A stretch of DNA of 64,000 nt from Areca catechu (lineage: Eukaryota > Streptophyta > Magnoliopsida > Arecales > Arecaceae), in the NCBI GenBank assembly GCA_021397845.1, contig CM038052.1, forward strand, positions 140,373,854 to 140,437,853, in the 5' to 3' direction. Below the pieces are notes generated by a model. That model ran no database searches. It had not been told where the DNA came from and saw only the letters and a list, made by a program, of their open reading frames with translations. The translations under genes were made by a program, and so were the position numbers. Every line of letters starts with the position of its first letter. The first letter of the stretch is position 1. Shown in pieces: positions 57,481 to 64,000 of the stretch.

Positions 57481-57525
57481 TGACCCTCACTCGACAGGGT
57501 TGAGTTCCCCCCACCCCGAAAAAAT

Positions 57526-59060
57526 TGGTAGGGACACTAGGATCAGACACAGATCACTAGATCCCATATAATTTATTGATTATGATTTTAATTTTAGAAC
57601 CTTAGTAATGTGTTGTAATCAATTAAGATTGAGTCCAGTAATAAGTTAAGACTAGTTGATTTGTCTCAACCCTCAACCCTGTTAGTATATTGAGTCCTGT
57701 ACTTTAGTTATGAGTCTAGTAAGAGTTCAATTTTTACAAGAGATGAGGATACTCTACTATGAAGTCCCACCAGGCCTTATCCAAGAGCCAGAAGACCCCA
57801 ATTCAGCCAATTGGACCTTGAATGCCAACCCATGGTCCAAGATTCCTGCAAGATGCCTAAATGCCCTCCAGATGTTTTCCAAATGCCCAGATTTTCTCTA
57901 GATGCCAGAGTATATTTTTAGACCAGGTCATAACATGATCCAAAAGACTTACCTACACCCCAGCCCAAGTGAATGCAAGGCCCAGGTCCATGAAGAACCA
58001 AGATCCCAGGTATATTCTAGCCCAGATCCAAGATACTTAGAATATTCCTGCTCCAGGCATCCTAGGCCTTCACGGCCCGAAGCCCATGCACCTAACCCAT
58101 CCTTGGCCACCCCTTGCTGCCCCCATGAAGCACAACACATCCAAAGTGTTGACTTGGTCCAAGCTAAGAATGAGGAATTTAAATGGAAGAAGGAAACCTA
58201 GTTCTGACTCTATTCAACTAGTATACTCTTAGTTCTAGGTTTATTTTGTTGTCTTTCCCCAACTTAAATTATGTAAACCTATTCTAAATAGGAGAAGACA
58301 TGTAATCCCTTTATGACAGGTCATGGGACTTTATAAATACCCCACCCCTCTTCCTCTTGTAATCAATCAACTCTTATGAAATAAAACTCTGTTATTTTGG
58401 TGTTCTAGTTTTTGGTTCTTTGTTCTCTTGCTTGGCCGACCACCCTTCCTTGGAATTCTCCACACCATAGTAGAAAATCAAGCCTCCAAGCAGCAGCCAT
58501 GTCCAAGAAGAAAAGCCTTGAACATGCCCTGATCAAGAGCTCTTCCTGCTTCCTTGCTGCCACCCTTTGCCCTGATCCCTTTACTTCCATGTTTCACCAT
58601 ATTATTTTTTCTTCGATTACCTGATTCATGCCTAACCTTAACATTTTGCAGATCATCGAGGTGCTTCCCCTCCCTAGAAGAGGCTTTCTTTGCCTTGAGA
58701 CTGGGTCCAGATCGCCTTCAGATTCGGGAACCAAAGGCTTGTTCTTCTAGGCGCCATCCTAAGGCTGAGAGATCTCTTCATCGAAGAAACTATAATCGCT
58801 GCCTAGTAAAAGCCTTTCCCCTGTTGAGTTCTGATCTAAGCACAGGTACGCTATCATAAACTGGGAGTATCTCAATTCCTGGGTCGAAACCTTTATTATT
58901 CTGCATGTGTATTCCTGCAAGTATGATAGTTTCTACAATTACTAGTCAACATGCTGATTCTTTACTTATTTTCGGGTCTTTAGCCACTGAATTAATGTCT
59001 AAAAAAATTATAAAAAAATTAGTTTACTATTTTCATCAGTCTTAGAGTCATCCCGCATCA
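57526..59060 (+). repeat. Chromo-4 3' LTR
   Basis: 1535 bp, TGGTAGGGACACTAGG...CCCGCATCA. TATAAATA at 58332-58339, followed by a tgaaataaaactctg polyadenylation-like stretch. ORFs at 57902-58201 and 58554-58859 lie in U3 and U5 and are not supported as genes. Confidence 0.87.
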
Positions 59061-60253
59061 ATCAGGCATCTCCAGAAAGCAAGAATGGACCCTAAAATCC
59101 ATCTAATAATAAAGCAAAAAATGTGAATAAAAGAGAACAAATAAATTCAGAAAGGAAAAAAAAACTTTTTTATTACAGAATAAGAATTACAAAAGATTGA
59201 ATAACCTACTCTTCCCTTCCACACCTCTACACTAACCCACTTCTAAGTTGATCCCATCCTTCCCCTATGCAAAGGCTCTAAACGGACTTCGGGGAGTTGG
59301 TTCCCCCAGGTAAAGGCATAGGAGCCTTTTTATAGGGTTTAATATATGAGATGTTTTCATGGCTTTCGGATATAGGACTAAACATGAGGACAAAAATAAT
59401 GGCTAAGATTTAATTTTATAGGACTTAATGGTTAGATGGTAAACCTAAAGCCTAAATAACTTAGACTGTAGAGTCTTGCTCTTGCTCAATGTTTGATCAG
59501 CTGGTTGGTTGCGATCATATCTTGATCAAAGGTCCAGAAATCACCCTCATCATGTTAATCAATTGGAACCATTGAAGTGCTTTGACATGCATGCTCCTTG
59601 ATGGATTTTGGTCAAGCTGGTTGCTGTTGCATAGCACCATCACTATCTTCCCCTTGGATTGTAGTCGCCACCATCACTATCCCACGTGCCACCATGACCA
59701 CCTGTCGGAGCCTCGCCGGAGTTGTTGACAAAGCCACCACATGGCACTAAGAGATGTTGCCAGAGAAGAAGCCTGGTGATGCCTGTGAGATGGCTCAGTG
59801 TAGAAGAGGAAGACGGCATTGATGTCAATGTCCGGATAGGGGTGGAGACAGACCAAGGATGGCCAGAGATAGTGAGCTGGGTGGAGATTGGTGGTGTGGC
59901 TATGGCTCGGGTGGTGAATGGATTCTCAAATCGGAGGAAGAAGAAAGTGGTAGAATATCGAAAAGATGGCCGGATCTTTAGATAGAGGGAAATGAAGGAG
60001 GTTCTCTAGTGGCGAGGAAGGTGTACTGCAACTCTGGTGGTGGCATGGCAACGATTTTGGGCTAAAAACTTGGTGTGGACACCAGGGCCAGAAGAAAACG
60101 ATAGGTCGAACCCATATCCCTGTGGATCACCTGTGAATGAAGCCCTAAGCCCAAACCCCAGATCACTTGTATATAGTTATCTTAAATTTTATTTTTTAGC
60201 TTAGTTTGGTTTAGCCCTAAACCCCAAAATTGAGTCCCTATAAAAACTCCTGG
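59061..60253. other. Unassigned stretch, probably decayed element sequence
   Basis: The left half has a minus-strand TATA-like cctataaaaaggctcc near 59335 and a long A-run near 59160, suggestive of an LTR promoter in reverse. The right half (59640-60060) is more GC-rich and has an 87-codon plus frame (59722-59985, rich in Val, Arg and Gly) with no motif I recognise. I would not call a gene. The last five bases, cctgg, are the left TSD of the solo LTR. Confidence 0.35.
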
Positions 60254-61787
60254 TGTTGCCCAGGTGGCTTTTTCCCAAGAGGGGGGTGAATTGGGAATTA
60301 CAAAATTTTTGCAAGTATGTGCACAAGTAATTCCTTTTAGTGATTAGGTGCTGTGTTAGTCAGAGAATAAATACATAAGCAAAAAGGTAAATCAAGCACA
60401 ACACAAACAAGGCAGGTTTATAGTGGTTCGGAGCAACCCATCTCCTACATCCACTATCCATGTTCACCACTCGGGATTTCCACTATATCCCCCAAATCGG
60501 AATACAGTCGGATTATTTTACAGGCTCACAATCCCGACCTCTATACTTTGGTTTTTAACCCGGGCTCACCAAAGAAACCCACACTAGATTTTTACAGGCT
60601 CACCTAGAACCTCTACACTTTGGTTTTTAAAAGGCTTACCAAAGAAACCTATTTGGATTTTATAATCGGGCTCACCAATAACCCAAATATTCTAAGAATA
60701 GAAAAAAGAAGCAACAAAAATGACAAACATCGTTATCTGGTTGTTGCCGATACAGCTCGAGTGAAGCTCAATTGAATGCTCTTCAATACACTTCAATGGC
60801 TTCCTTGCTTTCCTCAAAAGATGCTTCAAGCTTCTGGTAAGAGTTGGTGAAGGCTTGAAGGTTGACTTGAAAGCTCAAGTGCTCTCTCTCTTTTAACTTC
60901 AATAATTGTTCAATAAATGTTTATTAACTCATTAGTCTCTCCAAAGATGTTCTCATACATTATTTATAGAGACTTCAACTACCTTCCCTTGATTTTGAAT
61001 ATTGTAGACCGTTGGGAGGTGACAGGTTACCATTGGAGCACTTTTGGAATTCAAAAACTAAAAACTGAAACTAGCCGTTGGAGGTGACCCCATCATTCCA
61101 GTCGGCTCGGACAATCTTTGAGTCAGCTCGGATAAAGTTCGGGTCGGCTGGGCTGAACACTACTCAGCTAGCTTCCACAGTTGAGAAAATGGGTCACTCT
61201 GGATGAGTCAGCTAGACTGAATTCCAGCTGGCTCGGATCTCAGAGCATTCTCAACCAAGTTCTGTACGAGTCGGCTAGGCTAAAATGCAGTCGGCTAGGA
61301 TCCTTGATAATCTCAGAACATTCTCAACTATGTTCTAGACGAGCCGGCTGGGCCTTGGTGCCAATCGCCTAGATCTGTGTGCCAGAGAACTTCTTTTCGT
61401 GCCAGTGCCAGAGTCGGCTGGTTCCTCCATCCAGTCGGCTCAAAATTTGTTCTTCAGCCAGATCAAATTCAATCTTCCAGAACTTCTTGTGCCAAGCTTT
61501 GAAGACTTCTTCAAGGTCTTCTTTCAATAAAATCAAGAAAAATTGAAGCTTGAAAACTACTAGAAGTAACCCTTTATCTTGATTTAAGTAGAAAATTTTT
61601 GTAGGGTTCTTCTTTACAAGATTCTAACACTTTATAACTCAACACAAAGCAATAAAGATTGTAGGGATTAGAAAGTGTGTCAATGCAGTTGTCCTACAAA
61701 AACTTGTCAATCATTTGAAGAGTTGTTAGATAACCAAATGTATGTTCTAATATTTTGTTATCATCAAATTCACATTAGGGGTCAACA
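60254..61787 (-). mobile_element. Solo SIRE/Maximus-like LTR
   Basis: 1534 bp, the same family and orientation as 968-2532, with terminal TGTTGACC...GGGCAACA (minus). It is bounded by a perfect 5-bp TSD cctgg (60249-60253, 61788-61792). No interior sequence is attached, so recombination between the two LTRs of a full element left this single copy. Minus-strand TATAAATA at 60961-60968. Confidence 0.95.
61101..61439 (-). promoter_or_regulatory. Six GCCGAC motifs in the solo LTR U3
   Basis: GTCGGC on plus at 61101, 61143, 61270, 61290, 61413 and 61434, with further gtcagc/gccggc variants, 140-480 bp upstream of the minus-strand TATA box. They match the RCCGAC DRE/CRT core; function is inferred. 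Confidence 0.35.
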
Positions 61788-61792
61788 CCTGG

Positions 61793-62750
61793 ACCGAAAG
61801 TTGTGTTTGTAAAAAAACCCCAAATTTCAATTAGATCATAAATTCTGTTATAGTGGTCCAGTGTTAGTTATCCCTTTTTACTAATTAGGGTTTTGTATAT
61901 AAATCCTATTTATCAAGTTGTGTCAAACCCTATTGGGCCAAACCATATTTACTAGCTTAAGCCCTTTTATTTAGTTGGTTATGCCTTTTGATCAATTTGA
62001 TCAATTGGACTTTTAATTAATTAGTTGATTGAGTCCTGTAATACAATGAGGGACCCAATTAAAGACCCCATGTGACACCATGTGCACCCAAGTCAGGACC
62101 CATGTGACTCCATGTGCAACCCAAGTCAAGCCATGTGCCACTACATCTTAGATGCCCAAGTCACTTGCCACATGTCATATTGCTGGCATGTCAAGCCACA
62201 TCATCAATCTATGTCACATGACACTTATGTTGTGGACATCACGTGCCACCTCATCGGGACAACACCACATGCCATCTCACCTACCTTGGTCGACCACATG
62301 GAGGATGAAGTTGACACCAATTTAAGATGAGTAAAGCAGAAGGAGTCCAAGCCATCTTAGCATCATTCCCGCCTCAATTTTGTTGCCAAATCCAAGAAGT
62401 CAGCCAATGTTCTTTCTCAGAATGTGGCCCAAGTTGGAGAATGTTCAAAGGATTTTCCTACTTCAAGCTAATCAAGTTCTAAAAAATAAACAAACTCTAG
62501 AGTTCCATTTGAAAGAAAGCATTTGAATTTCAAAGAGGATGAGATGCCATATTGTGGCCCAATTAAGTAGTGGATTGCTGATTTTAAGAGGAGAAAGCTA
62601 GAAAGACTCTCACTTCATTACCCAAACTTTAATGCATTGTCGCCCGTCTCATAATCCAAGTTGTCATCCATTATGGATGAAGCCAAGGAGAGCTCAAGAT
62701 CAGCCCAAAGACAAGAGCCCAAGATGCCCAAGAGGAGATTCCAAGGAGTT
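61793..62750. other. Unassigned stretch with CATGTG-rich segment
   Basis: No convincing gene. From about 62070 to 62280 the words catgtg, ccaagtca and gccacat recur many times (encoding His/Cys-rich peptides in the 62082-62330 frame, not recognisable). The end (62690-62745, repeated caagatgccca/aagcc) resembles U3 of the Chromo LTRs. Probably old LTR sequence. Confidence 0.35.
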
Positions 62751-64000
62751 TGGTGGGGACACCAGGATCAGACACAGATCACTAGGTCCCATATGTTTTA
62801 CTGATTAGGGTTCTTTTAGAACCTTAGTCATGTGTCACAATTTTGTAAGCAAGTAAGATTGAGTCCTGTAATAAGTCGAGACTAGTTGATTGTGTCTCAA
62901 CCCCAGTCCAGTTTCGAGTCCTGTATTTCAATATAAGTCTAGTATGAATCCAATTTTTGTACAAGAGAAGAAGTTACCCTATTTTAGAGTTTCACCAGGC
63001 CTCATCCATGAGTCAGAGGCCATTACATCAGCTTATTGGATTTTATATGATACCCCAGGATCCAAGATGCTTTTCCAAATACCCAAATTTCTTCCAGATG
63101 CCCAGATTACCTCCAGATGCCAGAGTATATTCTTAGACCAGGACATATCATGAATTTAGAGGTCCATCTATGCCCAGCCTAGGAGAAATCAAGCTTAAGT
63201 ACCAGGCCCAAGCCTTTAAGAACCCAGATTCCAGTCTGATGCTTGGAATATACCAACCCAGGCACCCCAACTTCCAGGAAGCCCAAGCCCATGTGCCCCA
63301 AGCCCTTGGCCAGCCCATTGCTGCCCCTTGAAGCACACACGCCAACCCTAGGCATCCTTGAAGTGTTGACTTGGTCCAAGCTAAGAAGAAGAGTTCTAAT
63401 GAAAGAGTGAAATCAAGTTCTTATTTTATTCAACTTGTATACTCCTAGTTCTAGGTTTATTTTGTAGTCTTTCACCCACTTAAATTGTGTAAACCTATCA
63501 AACTAGGAGAAGACTTGTAATCCCTTTAGGAGAGGGCATGGGAATTCTATAAATACCCCACCCCTCTTCCTCTTGTAATCAATCTTTTATCATATGAATT
63601 AAACTTTGCTGAAATTTTGTCTTGAGTATTTGTACTTGTGTTGGAGTTTTGTGTTTTATGGATTGCTCTTCTTGTGCTTGGATGAACCCCTACTGCCCTA
63701 GCATCCTTCTGCATCATAGAAGATTAGCCATGACCAAGAGAAGAGTGCCCTTGCTGCCGTCCAAGTGAAGGAACCCCTTCTTCTCCAGGCCGCCAGCTTC
63801 TAATCCTAATCTTGCTTCAACCCAAACCCTAGTTTCTTTCCCTTTTATTATTTGCTATTTTGATTGACCTCTGACGCTTGCAGGATCCCCGAGGTGTTTC
63901 ACCTCCCCAGAAGAGGCCTTCTTTGCCTCCATGACAACCCAAATCAGCCATTTAATCCAAGGGGAACTGAAGCTTCATTATCCAGGCTTCAATCAGAGTA
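62751..64000 (+). mobile_element. Chromo-family LTR running off the window
   Basis: Starts TGGTGGGGACACCAGGATCAG and follows the Chromo-4 LTR closely. TATAAATA is at 63548-63555 and U5 carries cttgcaggatccccgaggtg. About 1250 of an expected 1500 bp are visible. No interior sequence precedes it, so it is either a 5' LTR of an element to the right or a solo LTR. Confidence 0.85.

Larger units (their letters stand above)
55694..59060 (+). mobile_element. Chromo-4: 5'-truncated chromovirus derivative
   Basis: It starts at the ATG of the family ORF with no LTR, primer site or leader, and runs through the unknown ORF, integrase tail and chromodomain remnant to a complete 3' LTR (57526-59060). The sharp 5' loss may reflect deletion or recombination. 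Confidence 0.8.

Noticed and set aside
57902..58859. Plus-strand frames of 99 and 101 codons
   Set aside because: They lie in U3 and U5 of the Chromo-4 LTR; related LTR copies do not keep them open.
59722..59985. Possible host gene
   Set aside because: 87 codons, no motif, no plausible exon neighbours, and retrotransposon sequence on both sides.

Overview
The window looks like intergenic heterochromatin from a large, repeat-rich flowering-plant genome. Everything I can identify derives from plant LTR retrotransposons: Ty1/copia, Ty3/gypsy of the Tat lineage, Ty3/gypsy chromovirus derivatives, a SIRE/Maximus-like copia, and one tiny TRIM-like element. I see no credible host gene, tRNA, rRNA or CRISPR. 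The species cannot be fixed from these data; a large-genome monocot would fit but is not shown.

The layout is nested insertions, many resolved to exact ends by TG...CA termini and 5-bp target-site duplications (TSDs). Outermost is copia C (gag interrupted at 34469, pol to 37292). Inside it sits chromovirus derivative Chromo-2 (visible 27411-34468). Inside that element's 5' LTR sits a tandem copia pair, A-LTR-B-LTR (2533-27410). The shared middle LTR is split by a 14.1-kb Tat element (4650-18766, TSD gttac). The Tat 5' LTR is split by Chromo-1 (5043-11288, TSD ctttt). On the left, copia A is cut by a minus-strand SIRE-like element (721-2532), which is itself cut by another LTR (1-720). Chromo-2's 3' LTR carries a 1.7-kb TRIM-like element (31508-33246, TSD cccat) whose interior is only 93 bp.

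Right of 37.3 kb are a foldback repeat, old LTR fragments, and minus-strand copia D (39471-55441) inserted in an older LTR. The D 5' LTR region is duplicated and split by the near-codeless Chromo-3 (50797-55175, minus). Then come Chromo-4 (55694-59060), an unassigned stretch, a solo SIRE-like LTR (60254-61787, TSD cctgg), another unassigned stretch, and an LTR of the Chromo family running off the end (62751-64000).

The coding content is retrotransposon protein, almost all broken. Copia B and D keep recognisable gag-PR-INT-RT-RNase H order. The Tat element keeps gag, the end of RNase H, the Tat-type second RNase H and integrase, but has lost PR and RT. It also carries a 45-bp minisatellite and an antisense gene with its own TATA box and a frame-preserving intron candidate. 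Chromo-1, -2 and -4 share a proline/tyrosine-rich plus acidic protein I do not recognise, followed by only an integrase tail and chromodomain. They are non-autonomous and would depend on enzymes supplied in trans. That protein, the TRIM-like element, the stem-loop series in the copia leaders and the Tat antisense gene are the most interesting items.
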